Shown here piece by piece: positions 12,495-23,968 of a stretch of DNA of 64,000 nt (position 1 is the first letter of the stretch; every line of letters begins with the position of its first letter). Below the pieces are notes generated by a model. The model saw only the letters and a list, made by a program, of their open reading frames with translations, was not told the DNA's origin and searched no databases. Location of the stretch: contig NC_073695.1 of the NCBI RefSeq assembly GCF_029784165.1, positions 136,777,392-136,841,391 of the forward strand, given 5' to 3'. The stretch comes from Wyeomyia smithii (Eukaryota > Arthropoda > Insecta > Diptera > Culicidae). The position numbers were made by a program, and so were the translations under genes.

Positions 12495-13745
12495 TTAAAA
12501 AAGTCTAGCTGATAGCAGTTTCTGTTTATAAATATCAAACAGTTGACTAGTTTTGTTGAAGGTACGGATTATTCTGGATGTTGGTTCAAAGTATCCAAAG
12601 ACAGAGCGGTGGAACGGCGTTATAAACATTTCATCCAGTGATCTGCGTTGAATTCGACCAGGAGCATTCAGGGAAAACTTGCTTAGAAGAGCCGGGCAGT
12701 CGATTTCACCAAGAATAACTTTAGCAGCAACCATTGCCTGCTGAATTTTTCTTCTACGTTCCAGAGAAGCAATCCCTAACAGATTACAACGGTGTTCATA
12801 AGGAGGAAGGTTCACCCTGTTTGTCCAAGGAAGTCTACGAAGTGCAAAACGGACAAAACGCTTCTGCAGTCTCTCAATCCTATCAATCCAAGTTGTCTGG
12901 TATGGTGCCCACAATACAGCTGACGACTCCACAATCGATCTTACTAACGCCGAATATAACGATATCAGGCAATGGATATTAGTGAAATCTTTAGACACCT
13001 TCATAAGAAATCCTAGCTGACGACTTGCACGGTCAATAATATTGGCTCGATGCGGCCCAAAAGTCAATTTATCATCAAGTAGTACCCCAAGGTCGTTAAT
13101 TTCATTGACATGAGCAAGAGGTGTACGTCCGATTGTATAAGTGGCTTTTATGGGATTACTACATCGATGAAATGAAATTACAGCACATTTCTGGACACTA
13201 ATAGTCATTAGGTTTTTTTGACACCAATCCTCAAAAATATCCAACAAATCTTGCAGTCTTTGGCAGTCGGAAAATTTGTCAATGACCAACTCCACCAAAG
13301 CGACTCGTACAATAATAGTTTCATATTCCTCTTCGCTGTCAACGCATGATGAAGCGTGTTTGCGATGGACAGCGATCAGTACTCCACCGCCAGATCTTTT
13401 TTTACTGTTTATCAAGCTCCGATCAGCACGGTAAACTATATAGTCATCACCAAAAAGTTGTTCAGATGTGATGCTGTCAGTGAGATTGGTTTCGACTAAC
13501 ATAATAGCATCAAATTCACAGCTACTGACAGATAACAGTATTTCATCGATCTTTGTTCGAAGTCCGCGTACATTTTGAAAGTAGAGATTAACTGTCTCCT
13601 TCGATTGAGCATCCTCAACAGAATCCGTGCGGTGTCTGGCCATACCCTGGAAGTGCGATACAATCCGAGCATGTTGTGCGGTCATACTATTTTGAAAATA
13701 CTCGCTTATAGGGCAGTCAAACTTTGAAACCACGTGTTCAATCAT
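12495..13745 (-). CDS. Internally deleted CR1-like ORF2: endonuclease N-part fused to RT C-part (unit 1)
   Basis: An open frame of 416 codons starting at the ATG at 13745. Residues ~50-145 are the start of an AP-endonuclease (YFQNVRGLRTKIDE, MLVETNL, KKRSGGGVLIAVHRK). Residues ~160-416 are the RT thumb/C-terminal region (LGVLLDDKLTFGPH, SRQLGFLMKV, LPPYEHRCNLLGI). The remaining endonuclease and the RT catalytic core are missing, so it cannot retrotranspose by itself. The same arrangement is present in unit 2. It is related to the intact CR1-like protein at 36102-39188. An ATT-rich tail near 12400-12425 could be its 3' end. It is most simply a deletion derivative; whether it is expressed is unknown. 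Confidence 0.65.
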   Translation of the reverse strand: MIEHVVSKFDCPISEYFQNSMTAQHARIVSHFQGMARHRTDSVEDAQSKETVNLYFQNVRGLRTKIDEILLSVSSCEFDAIMLVETNLTDSITSEQLFGDDYIVYRADRSLINSKKRSGGGVLIAVHRKHASSCVDSEEEYETIIVRVALVELVIDKFSDCQRLQDLLDIFEDWCQKNLMTISVQKCAVISFHRCSNPIKATYTIGRTPLAHVNEINDLGVLLDDKLTFGPHRANIIDRASRQLGFLMKVSKDFTNIHCLISLYSALVRSIVESSAVLWAPYQTTWIDRIERLQKRFVRFALRRLPWTNRVNLPPYEHRCNLLGIASLERRRKIQQAMVAAKVILGEIDCPALLSKFSLNAPGRIQRRSLDEMFITPFHRSVFGYFEPTSRIIRTFNKTSQLFDIYKQKLLSARLF

Positions 13746-13759
13746 AATGCATCAGTTAG

Positions 13760-14609
13760 CCCCCTGACTAGCCCGCTCATCTGATAACAATATTGATCAA
13801 AGCGGTTGTGTAGTTTCTGAGATAATGAAGTTTCGTGATTTTTTGATTTCGGTACATTACAGACGAAGTTACAGTCCGATTATAGTAAAATTCAATAGGG
13901 TGTTATGAGGCAGCTAGACTTATTAATTGACACTAATTATGTTAAAATCAGGTTAGCCATCTCTGAGAAAAGTGAGTGAGTTCACGTAGTCTTCGGAATA
14001 TGTTCCTTTTCATAGCTGGATTTCACATTTTTAAACATAACAGGCAAAGTAATAATCCGATTGCAAAACAAATCAATATGGTCTTATGGGGCAACTAGAC
14101 CTTCCTTTTGACACTGATTTTTTGAAAATCGATCCAGCCATCTCTGAGAAACATGAGTGAACTTTAACAGTCTTCAGAACACGTTTCTTTTCATAACTTT
14201 TGAACCACAAATTCAATCTTTATAACACTCAAAAGTTAAGGGTATTTCAGGGAGACCGATCATTTGAAACCAATTCTGTTTAAATCGGTTGTGTAGTTTT
14301 CGAGATAATGATGTTTCATAATTTTTACATTTTGATACATAACCTCCAAACTTAAAATCCGATTACAATAAAATTTAATTGGGTCTTATGGGACAAGAAC
14401 TTTCATTTGCAATTAATTTCATAGAAATCGGACCAGCCATCTCTGAGAAAAGTGAGTAAGAATAAAAATCTGCACATATACACACACATACAGAAAATGC
14501 TCAGCTCGTCGAGCTGAGTCGAGTGATATATGCCATTCGGCCCTTTGGAGCACTTTTATACTTTCGGTTTTGCAAGTGATTGCTATACCTTTCTAAGAGA
14601 AAGGCAAAA
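13760..14609 (-). repeat. Diverged repeat units with CCAGCCATCTCTGAGAAA motif (copy at 22000-22845)
   Basis: Two to three diverged ~300 bp units share GAGATAATGAAGTTTC, a 'CCGATTACAATAAAATT' phrase and CCAGCCATCTCTGAGAAA (about 13955, 14138 and 14440). The block ends with CAGCTCGTCGAGCTGAG and CTTTCTAAGAGAAAGG (14586-14601). Read on the minus strand it is the palindromic start of a GT-rich repeat family related in layout to 58533-60200. It is non-coding. Confidence 0.6.
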
Positions 14610-15053
14610 ATGTTCAGTCAAGTTAAAAATAGTATTTCCAATAACCAACATGGGTTTTTACAAGGTAGATCTACCTCTACAAACCTATTAGAATTTGTGA
14701 ACTTTACTTTAGGGGCGATAGACAGGAATAAATACATTGAAACTCTATACACTGACTTTACTAAGGCGTTCGATAGAGTTGATATTCCGCTGCTACTTTT
14801 TAAGCTTGAACGTATGGGATTGAGAGCCACACCGCTAGCATGGATCGAATCGTTCGTGACGAATAGAACGCAGTTTGTTCGTTTTAAAGGTAAAACCTCG
14901 ACAGCAATTAAAATCATCTGGTCCTCTATTTTACCTGAGGCACCACACTTTGGTGGTCTGTGGGAGGCAGCCGTTAAAAGCGCAAAATATCGCTTGAAAC
15001 GCACGCTGATGGATGCTCGCTTGGCATTAACGTCCAATAACGGCGATCCCTGA
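14610..15053 (+). pseudogene. Chimeric ORF: LINE RT fragment joined to BEL integrase fragment (unit 1)
   Basis: One open frame spans two unrelated pieces. Residues 1-~101 from the ATG at 14610 are a CR1-like RT segment (NNQHGFLQGRSTSTNLLEF, TDFTKAFDRVDIPLL). From about 14917 the frame continues as a BEL/Pao integrase C-terminal piece (LPEAPHFGGLWEAAVKSAKY) and stops at 15053. The RT piece is part of the catalytic region missing from the neighbouring deleted ORF, but lies on the opposite strand. A rearrangement junction, not a functional gene, is the likely explanation. Confidence 0.7.
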
Positions 15054-15102
15054 GCCGAGTTATGAAAACACCAGCGTCAATTGATTTAATCGTTGGGAGT
15101 TT

Positions 15103-15666
15103 TTGCAACGACTTCGGGACGAGTTTTGGAGAAAGTGGAGGAACAAATACCTGCAAATTTTACAACAACGAACCAAGGACCAGACACGGAAGCGCAATGG
15201 TCAGCCTAGAATGATTGTGCTTCTGGAAGACCAAAACTTGCCACCAATGAGCTGTAAATTGGGGAAGATTGTGCGAACCTATCCCGGATCTGACGAACTA
15301 GTTCGTACGAACGATGTTCTGGTTGGTGACACAATATATAAACGTCCAACAACGAGGATCGCAGTGCTGCCCGTCCAGGACAACAGGCAGCTGTTGGAGC
15401 AAGGTTCTGAGAATGCTTCTCAGCCCGGGGAAGAATGTTCGCGCCCGAACGCGAAAAATAACAACATTAGCAGCAGCCAGCAAGCATCGTATACTCCGCC
15501 TTGTATCTCGAACCATCGAGAATCGAACCATCAAGAACAAAAACCATCGCGAATGAAACGAGCATCGAGAGCAAGGAAGAAAAAGAAGAAGCGTTTGCGC
15601 GACGCTATAAAAGCGGTGCACGCAGTTGCACGTCAGTTCAATTTTGTTTTATTCTTGAGTCAGTAA
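15103..15666 (+). pseudogene. BEL/Pao pol C-terminal (DUF5641-like) remnant (unit 1)
   Basis: The first ~90 residues match the domain following BEL/Pao integrases (FWRKWRNKYLQILQQRTK, LEDQNLPPMSCKLGKIV, DTIYKRPTTRIAVLPV). The rest is low-complexity and overlaps the LTR that starts at 15436. No upstream protease, RT or integrase core is present except the chimeric piece at 14917-15053, so this is a 3' fragment of a BEL element. Confidence 0.75.
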
Positions 15667-15733
15667 ATATCAAGAGGAAAAGCTATTAAATGGAAAGTTA
15701 AATACAAGTGTGCTAGTGTTTTTTTTTTCAACA
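15436..15733 (+). mobile_element. BEL/Pao 3' LTR (unit 1)
   Basis: About 298 bp running from TGTTCGCGCC to TTCAACA, with the TGTT...AACA ends usual for BEL/Pao. It is preceded by the purine-rich GGGGAAGAA (15427-15435), a plausible polypurine tract. Internally it has TATAAAA at 15606 and ATTAAA near 15685. The matching 5' LTR is absent from the window. Boundaries are inferred from the terminal motif and polypurine tract, not from a second LTR. Confidence 0.6.
15606..15612 (+). promoter_or_regulatory. TATA box in BEL LTR
   Basis: TATAAAA lies about 170 bp into the LTR, in the context GACGCTATAAAAGCGG. It is the expected position for an LTR core promoter. The unit-2 equivalent is at 23842-23848. 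Confidence 0.5.
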
Positions 15734-16394
15734 TCATCTGAGGACGCCTGGAAGTAGCTGTTGAGTACAGTCCACTGACGAGAAAGTGTTTGCTGTGGAC
15801 GGACTTGCGGGCCAAAATCGTCCTTTTTAGGATAAGGTAGTTAATTTGAATCCGCAAGTGCCCGAACAGAACACTTATTCTCCTGACGGCTTGGCTTGAG
15901 CGGCACCCGTTCCCTTTTCTGACGTGTCAGGACATGTTGTGTCATGCCGCAAGAAAGTTAGCAAGTCCCCCGAGTCCCACCTTCCAGAGCTCTGACAGTT
16001 TGTACCAGCAAATAATTCTCAGTGTTACGTATATCTTTAGTATGTGGTTGTATCCCGACCATATTTACTTTCTGCAAGTCGCGTAGAACTTTCACTTGTA
16101 AATTTCTTGTTTCCACAATGGTGAGTATGCGTATACTATTGTTTTGAACTTTCACTTTTTTTCATGGCATAATCTATTAATGCGATATATTTTTTTTCTT
16201 GTATTTTAAAATTCTTAAAATAAAAAGAAAAGATTGAGCTTGAGCTTGAACGACTGCACATTTCGTAATTGCTCCTCCGTGATCTGAACTAGTGAAGTTG
16301 CATAAGGAACCACGTATATGGCTACTTGGGATCAGTTTACTTCAGTGTACAACAATTCAGTAGCTACCGCTTTGTATGGATCACTTACGGCGCA
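15734..16394. other. Unassigned flank of BEL LTR (copies at 23969-24629 and, inverted, 62106-62755)
   Basis: About 660 bp with no recognisable gene. A 65-codon minus-strand frame (15958-16155) is open in all three copies, but it has no known match and no supporting context. The third copy lacks roughly 60 bp at the LTR/flank boundary. Confidence 0.4.
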
Positions 16395-17306
16395 CAGTGG
16401 GGCCGTTATGACAAACGACGGTCAAAAGTCTTTTCTCACTTTTCCTTACATTTTAGGGGTTTGATGTCCTCGGAAGAATTATTCAGAATACTGATTAGAA
16501 TTATCTGACATTTTCATTTAATTGCTTGTTAAGCTAGTATTACACTTAGAAAAATTTACTTTTTTATTTGACGAGATAATCAATTTTTATTTTCGGCAAA
16601 GTTGTAGAGCTATCGATTTCATGAAACTATTTCGAAGACACAAAATTCCTATGTTTTATCTCTGTAGAAATATAACCGTTTTCTTAAAAGACTACCCTAA
16701 AACTTGTTTTTTAACTTAAATGATATCTTAACTACACGCAAAACTTTTCCTTATTACTTTAGAAGCAAAAGCTCAAAATTGCCTTCTTCCCCAGTCTAAT
16801 AATGGTCGTTTCAACCACATGCAAGATTTTTTTTTTGTCGAAAACTGCTCCCTTTCTATCTCAGGCAAAAAAAAATCACACACCGTCGCATATGTTGCAC
16901 ATGTTACAAGTTTCTTCAATCTCCAATTCATCCAGTGTGCGTGTATTAGTTCGCATACGGAGTAGAGAAAAAATATGACAAGAGCTGCCAAGCAGCATTT
17001 TCCCCGTCATATAGTATGCAAACGTTGATGATTTCAAAGACTTGAAATGCGTCTTGAAATGACATCACGATCTGTAAACTGCGTTAGAGAAAAACAAAAA
17101 CAATCGCTTTCCTGCAAGATATCTAAAACACATACTCATTGGTTCATGGAAACTCATTTGCACCTGTTTGAAAATACAATACTCGTGCCTGACCAGACAA
17201 TATTCGCAACTTCGGCAACTCTGGTCAGACAGTATTACATATTTCCATTTCAAGTAAACACTGGGGGACGAAACGAAAGTGTTTCTTATTACACATTTGA
17301 GGTTGA
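16395..17306 (+). mobile_element. Foldback arm (16395-16732) plus truncated TA-flanked element (unit 1)
   Basis: Starts with CAGTGGGGCCGTTATG, the terminal motif shared by all foldback copies here, and runs to TCTTAACTA. There the TA-flanked DNA element CACGCAAAACTTTTCC begins (16735), and the duplication breakpoint cuts it off at 17306. It is non-coding. The 100-codon frames at 17047-17355 are open on both strands and unsupported. Confidence 0.7.
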
Positions 17307-18960
17307 TCAGAAGCAATACAACACACAAAGTATTCTGTTCGAGGATTAATTCCAAATAGTCCAGTCAGCGTTTTCAATAACAAGCCCAATTTGTTAAAAC
17401 TCCACGGCCAAATCTACAGATGGAAAGGTTATCAATATTTATCGTTGATATGGATGATCGCTTCTTACCGATAATATCGTTCAATTTCGGCGCTAACAAT
17501 AATTGTTGATTTATCGCTGACGGCACTGACGGCACAGAGCATACGAATTTTTTCTTGCACTTGCAAAATATCATATAGGATTCATCCTAAATGACCATTA
17601 AATTAACAAGTAAACACAAGTGCTTTTGCAACCTCGCACTCCCTTGCCAAAGTGAGATAGGTTCAATTGAAAACATCAAAACTTGGAAACGGATTTTGCT
17701 TGATATTTCCCAACATTAATCAAATCAACCCGCACTAGGACAAGCAGGCGAGCGTGTTGTCGTGATGCTTTCTCGAAGTTGAACCTCTCGGCTTCAGTGT
17801 TTTTACGAGGCCAAAGCCCTCGATTCCGATGTTTGCCGAAGTTTAAAACACCCGTTGCAAAAATGAAACACAGCCACTGGCACCGGTGGTTCGGCATCGC
17901 ACTACGTGTTGTCGATTCAACACTAACACTCAGTGGCAGTTGCAATACACGCCGTATCGTGTTTCGATGCAAAAGTGGCAACCAGGCAGCACAGCTCGGT
18001 GTTTCGACCATGGCTGTTTGTAGGTGCGGTACAATTATTTCAGGATACCGTACAGAGTGCTTTTGTTGCGGCCACCCCACAACAACGAGAAGCAGCAAAC
18101 CTAACAGTTTTGCATTTCGTTAGAACGAGACTGACCGGTAAAGCATGGAACGCAGTTGGAAAGAAAAGAGGTTCACGAAATTTTGCCATTTTTACCAAAC
18201 GGAATTTTGACAGCTGAGAATGCTCAACAGTAACGATATCTGACGTCAGTGAGCGCATGATTTTTGCTTTTTTTCTAGAACACTTGAGAGCACGGATGCC
18301 AGGAAATTTTTTCAAAAGTCTTCACGTTCCGCGAAAAAGTGTCTTCCTACCCGAAGCCCGAAGGCTGAAAAAACTTTCTGGCAAATCGAAAACTGTCGAG
18401 AAAAAAATAACCTAAATTAACCCACCTAGCGGTAAGACTCAGCCTTTCCCATTCAAACTTTTATTTGTTAAAATAGATTTACATGAACGCTTTAATCCAA
18501 TAAATGTATATTCACTCTTTAGGTTCTAAAATTTTGATGTTGTAATCTATACATATACAACTGCAGTCCGGTCTGTCTGTCTGATCCATATAGGCTCGAA
18601 AACTACCAAACAGATCAACGTGAAAATTTGTATGTAGGGGTTTTTGGTGCCGATAAAGGTAACAAATTTGTCCATAATAGTTTGAGACCATCCCTATCCT
18701 GGAAGGGAGGGGTCCCATACAAATGAAACACAAATTTCGCACAGCTCAAGAACCCATCAAGAAAATACAATCAAATTCGGTATGTGAATGTTTTTTGAGG
18801 TAACAAATATGTCCATAATGATTCGACGCCCCTCCCTCTTCTGGAAGAACATGTTTCAGCACAAATTTCTGCACATCTCGCGAACTAATCAACTAAATGG
18901 AACCGTATTTGGCAGGTGAATGTTTTTAGTGGTAACAAATATGTTCCATAATCGACCTCA

Positions 18961-20261
18961 GGCAACATTCTGGATTGTAAGATGGCAACTTCCGATTTCT
19001 GGAAAACAGCCGAAAATGGCCGATTTCCACCCAATATAATAATACCCAGATCTAGAATGATACACAGGAGCTAAAATCGACCACAGATATCATTTTGAAT
19101 CCTGAGATGGCGACTTCCGGTTTCTGAAAAACAGCTGAAAATTACCAAATACCACCCAATATGACGTATGACGTTCAAAATCTACAAATTGTCTCCAAAT
19201 GCCATTATGAAATCCAAAATGGCGACTTCCGGTTTCGGAAAAACGGCAAACGACCAAACACCACCCAATATGGGTATTTCCGGAATCGTAATGATGCACT
19301 GGAGCCACAAATCGACTTCAGACAACATTTTGAATTGTAAGATGGCAATTTCCGGTTTCTGGAAAACAGCCTGAAATGGACGATTCCCATTGAATATGAG
19401 TATCTCCGGAACCAGAAAGATGCACAGAAGCTAAAAATTGATCACACAATCTTGAATTTTAAGATGGTGACTTCCGGTGTCTGGCAAACAACCGGAAATG
19501 ACAAAATACCATTCAATATGAATGTTTTCGGAACCAGAATTACACCCAGATGACAGAAAGTGACCAAATACCACCCAATACGAGTAACTCCGGAGCCAGA
19601 AGATTGCAAGAAGCTAAAAATTGACCTCAAACACCATTACGAATTGCAGGATGGCAACTTCTGGTTTCTGGAAACCAGCCAAAAATGGCTGATTTCCGTC
19701 CAACAGGAGTAACTCCGAATCTAGAATGATACAAAGCAGCTGAAATCGATCACAGACCCCATTTTAAATTCTAGGTTGGTGACTTCCGGTTTCTGGGAAA
19801 CAGCCGAAATGATCGAATAACACCCAATATGGGTGTTTCTTCAACCAGAATGACGCTCAGAGGCATGAAATTATCTTGAATACCATTTTGAAATTCAAAA
19901 TGGCGACTTCCGGTTTGTGAAAAACGGCCCAAAATAACCAAATAGAACAGCCAAAATGAGCTAACAATTGACCTCAGGCACCATTTGGAATTGCTGAATG
20001 GCAACTTCTAGGGAAACAGTCGAAAATTACCAAATAATACTCAATATAGATATTTCCGTAATCGAGATGATGCATAGAAACCAAACATTGACCCTGGACA
20101 CCATTTTGAATTTATAGACGACCACTTTTAGTTTCTGGAAAACAACCAAAATAACTTAATACCTCCCAATATGGGTATTTTTGGTGTCAGATTGATGCCA
20201 GAAAAACAGCTGAAAATGACCAAATGCCACCCAATATGAAAATATTCAGAATTGAGGCGAT
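18961..20261 (+). repeat. ~125 bp tandem array inside unit 2
   Basis: Copy of the 10685-11985 array in the second duplication unit, with the same number and order of units and few substitutions. The array did not expand or contract after the duplication. Confidence 0.85.
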
Positions 20262-20772
20262 TTACAAAAGCCAAAATTCGGGGATTTGTTATTTGACTTT
20301 GATCATATCCTATGGCCGATTCGTCGTGCATTTGCAGACTTTAAACACAGCAATCAATCAATCAATGAATTTGGAACGTTCAAATAGTACGATACCATAT
20401 TTAAATTATGTTGAGGCCACATATATCGATCAAAGGTATAGTTTCAAATAGTTTTTGAATTTCTTTTCTTTCCATAACTTTTGAGCCACATATCAAATTA
20501 GTATGAAGTTTGTTATTTGTAAGTTTGAGAGATGACTTGTTCGTATGACACTAGTTATGTTCAAATAAGTCATGTAATATTTGATATAATAGACTTTCTT
20601 TGTTTTATAAACAATTTCATACATAACGGTTGCTTAAGTTCGATTATAATCAAATGAAATGGGAACGTATATTATTATTATTATTTATTATAATTCATCT
20701 TAGTCTTAATGTCTTAATCTTAGTCTTATCATAGACTTAATGAATAAAAAAACTACTTAAATTTAACAGGTA

Positions 20773-21981
20773 TTAAAAAAGTCTAGCTGATAGCAGTTTC
20801 TGTTTATAAATATCAAACAGTTGACTAGTTTTGTTGAAGGTACGGAGTATTCTGGAGATTGGTTCAAAGTATCCAAAGACAGAGCGGTGGAACGGCGTTA
20901 TAAACATTTCATCCAGTGATCTGCGTTGAATTCGACCAGGAGCATTCAGGGAAAACTTGCTTAGAAGAGCCGGGCAGTCGATTTCACCAAGAATAACTTT
21001 ATCAGCAACCATTGCCTGCTGAATTTTTCTTCTACGTTCCAGAGAAGCAATCCCTAACAGATTACAACGGTGTTCATAAGGAGGAAGGTTCACCCTGTCT
21101 GTCCAAGGAAGTTTACGAAGTGCAAAACGGACAAAACGCTTCTGCAGTCTCTCAATCCTATCAATCCAAGTTGTCTGGTATGGTGCCCACAATACAGCTG
21201 ACGACTCCACAATCGATCTTACTAACGCCGAATATAACGATATCAGGCAATGAATATTAGTGAAATCTTTAGACACCTTCATAAGAAATCCTAGCTGACG
21301 ACTTGCACGGTCAATAATATTGGCTCGATGCGGCCCAAAAGTCAATTTATCATCAAGTAGTACCCCAAGGTCGTTAATTTCATTGACACGAGCAAGAGGT
21401 GTACGTCCGATTGTATAAGTGGCTTTTATGGGATTACTACATCGATGAAATGAAATTACAGCACATTTCTGGACACTAATAGTCATTAGGTTTTTTTGAC
21501 ACCAATCCTCAAAAATATCCAACAAATCTTGCAGTCTTTGGCAGTCAGAAAATTTGTCAATGACCAACTCCACCGAAACGACTCGTACAATAATAGTTTC
21601 ATATTCCTCTTCGCTGTCAATGCATGATGAAGCGTGTTTGCGATGGACAGCGATCAGTACTCCACCGCCAGATCTTTTTTTACTTTTTATCAAGCTCCGA
21701 TCAGCACGGTAAACTATATAGTCATCACCAAAAAGTTGTTCAGCATCAAATTCACAGCTACTGACAGATAACAGTATTTCATCGATCTTTGTTCGAAGTC
21801 CGCGTACATTTTGAAAGTAGAGATTAACTGTCTCCTTCGATTGAGCATCCTCAACAGAATCCGTGCGGTGTCTGGCCATACCCTGGAAGTGCGATACAAT
21901 CCGAGCATGTTGTGCGGTCATACTATTTTGAAAATACTCGCTTATAGGGCAGTCAAATTTTGAAACCACGTGTTCAATCAT
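20773..21981 (-). CDS. Internally deleted CR1-like ORF2 (unit 2), 402 codons
   Basis: Second copy of the endonuclease-RT fusion, starting at the equivalent ATG at 21981. A non-ATG extension runs to 22026. It differs by a 42 bp in-frame deletion at about 21742 that removes the segment containing the endonuclease glutamate motif (MLVETNL). The frame otherwise stays open to the same stop. The endonuclease part is therefore certainly inactive. Confidence 0.6.
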   Translation of the reverse strand: MIEHVVSKFDCPISEYFQNSMTAQHARIVSHFQGMARHRTDSVEDAQSKETVNLYFQNVRGLRTKIDEILLSVSSCEFDAEQLFGDDYIVYRADRSLIKSKKRSGGGVLIAVHRKHASSCIDSEEEYETIIVRVVSVELVIDKFSDCQRLQDLLDIFEDWCQKNLMTISVQKCAVISFHRCSNPIKATYTIGRTPLARVNEINDLGVLLDDKLTFGPHRANIIDRASRQLGFLMKVSKDFTNIHCLISLYSALVRSIVESSAVLWAPYQTTWIDRIERLQKRFVRFALRKLPWTDRVNLPPYEHRCNLLGIASLERRRKIQQAMVADKVILGEIDCPALLSKFSLNAPGRIQRRSLDEMFITPFHRSVFGYFEPISRILRTFNKTSQLFDIYKQKLLSARLF

Positions 21982-22845
21982 AATGCATAAGTTAGCCCCC
22001 TGACTAGCCCGCTCATCTGATAACAATATTGATCAAAGCGGTTGTGTAGTTTCTGAGATAATGAAGTTTCGTGATTTTTTCATTTCGGTACATTACAGAC
22101 GAAGTTACAGTCCGATTACAGTAAAATTCAATAGGGTGTTATGAGGCAGCTAGACCTATTAATTGACACTTATTATGTTAAAATCGGGTTAGCCATCTCT
22201 GAGAAAAGTGAGTGAGCTCACGTAGTCTTCGGAATATGTTCCTTTTCATAGCTGGATTTCACATTTTTAAACATAACAGGCAAAGTAATAATCCGATTGC
22301 AAAACAAATCAATAGGGTCTTATGGGGCAACTAGACCTTCTTTTTGACACTGATTTTTTGAAAATCGATCCAGCCATCTCTGAGAAACATGAGTGAACTT
22401 TAACAGTCTTCAGAACACGTTTCTTTTCATAACTTTTGAACCACAAATTCAATCTTTATAAAACTCAAAAGTTAAGGGTATTTCAGGGAGACCGATCATT
22501 TGAAACCAATTCTGTTTAAATCGGTTGTTTAGTTTTCGAGATAATGATGTTTCATAATTTTTACATTTTGATACATAACCTCCAAACTTAAAATCCGATT
22601 ACAATAAAATTTAATTGGGTCTTATGGGACAAGAACTTTCATTTGCAATTAATTTCATAGAAATCGGACCAGCCATCTCTGAGAAAAGTGAGTGAGAATA
22701 AAAATCTGCACATATACACACACATACAGAAAATGCTCAGCTCGTCGAGCTGAGACGAGTGATATATGTCATTCGGCCCTTTGGAGCACTTTTATACTTT
22801 CGGTTTTGCAAGTGATTGCTATACCTTTCTAAGAGAAAGGCAAAA

Positions 22846-23289
22846 ATGTTCAGTCAAGTTAAAAATAGTATTTCCAATAACCAACATGGGTTTTTCCAAG
22901 GTAGATCTACCTCTACAAACCTATTAGAATTTGTGAACTTTACTTTAGGGGCGATAGACAGGAATAACTACATTGAAACTCTATACACTGACTTTACTAA
23001 GGCGTTCGATAGAGTTGATATTCCGCTGCTACTTTTTAAGCTTGATCGTATGGGATTGAGAGCCACACCGCTAGCATGGATCGAATCGTTCGTGACGAAT
23101 AGAACGCAGTTTGTTCTTTTTAAAGGTAAAACCTCGACAGCAATTAAAATCATCTGGTCCTCTATTTTACCTGAGGCACCACACTTTGGTGGTCTGTGGG
23201 AGGCAGCCGTTAAAAGCGCAAAATATCGCTTGAAACGCACGCTGATGGATGCTCGCTTGGCATTAACGTCCAATAACGGCGATCCCTGA
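22846..23289 (+). pseudogene. Chimeric LINE RT / BEL integrase ORF (unit 2)
   Basis: Second copy of the 14610-15053 chimera, with only a few amino-acid changes. The junction is at the same base, so it predates the tandem duplication. Confidence 0.7.
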
Positions 23290-23338
23290 GCCGAGTTATG
23301 AAAACACCAGCGTCAATCGATTTAATCGTTGGGAGTTT

Positions 23339-23902
23339 TTGCAACGACTTCGGGACGAGTTTTGGAGAAAGTGGAGGAACAAATACCTGCAAATTTTACA
23401 ACAACGAACCAAGGACCAGACACGGAAGCGCAATGGTCAGCCTGGAATGATTGTGCTTCTGGAAGACCAAAACTTGCCACCAATGAGCTGTAAATTGGGG
23501 AAGATTGTGCGAACCTATCCCGGATCTGACGAACTAGTTCGTACGATCAATGTTCTGGTTGGTGACACAATATATAAACGTCCAACAACGAGGATCGCAG
23601 TGCTGCCCATCCAGGACAACAGGCAGCTGTTGGAGCAAGGTTCTGAGAATGCTTCTCAGCCCGGGGAAGAATGTTCGCGCCCGAACGCGAAAAATAACAA
23701 CATTAGCAGCAGCCAGCAAGCATCGTATACTCCGCCTTGTATCTCGAACCATCGAGAATCGAACCATCAAGAACAAAAACCATCGCGAATGAAACGAGCA
23801 TCGAGAGCAAGGAAGAAAAAGAAGAAGCGTTTGCGCGACGCTATAAAAGCGGTGCACGCAGTTGCACGTCAGTTCAATTTTGTTTTATTCTTGAGTCAGT
23901 AA
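23339..23902 (+). pseudogene. BEL/Pao pol C-terminal remnant (unit 2)
   Basis: Copy of 15103-15666 in the second unit with a few substitutions. A third, inverted copy of its first part lies at 62965-63240. Confidence 0.75.
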
Positions 23903-23968
23903 ATATCAAGAGGAAAAGCTATTAAATAGAAAGTTAAATACAAGTATGCTAGTGTTTTTTTTTCAACA
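23672..23968 (+). mobile_element. BEL/Pao 3' LTR (unit 2)
   Basis: Second-unit copy of 15436-15733, again preceded by GGGGAAGAA and ending CAACA, with its TATAAAA at 23842. The sequence beyond the LTR is also identical between units, so both derive from one insertion by duplication. Confidence 0.6.

Larger units (their letters stand above)
9013..17306 (+). repeat. 8.3 kb tandem duplication, unit 1
   Basis: Sequence from CAGAAGCAATACAACAC (9013) to GAGGTTGAT (about 17306) is followed at once by a second copy starting with the same bases (17307 on). The spacing between matching points varies from about 8236 to 8296 bp because of small indels. Contents in order: an unassigned 1.1 kb, a repeat family with a ~125 bp array, a deleted CR1-like ORF, a LINE-RT/BEL chimera, a BEL LTR, an unassigned flank, a foldback arm and part of a TA-flanked DNA element. 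The right breakpoint falls inside that last element. Confidence 0.9.

Noticed and set aside
17300..17320. Assembly artefact explaining the whole tandem duplication
   Set aside because: The units differ at many positions and by several indels, so they are not one sequence collapsed twice; allelic joining cannot be excluded without reads.
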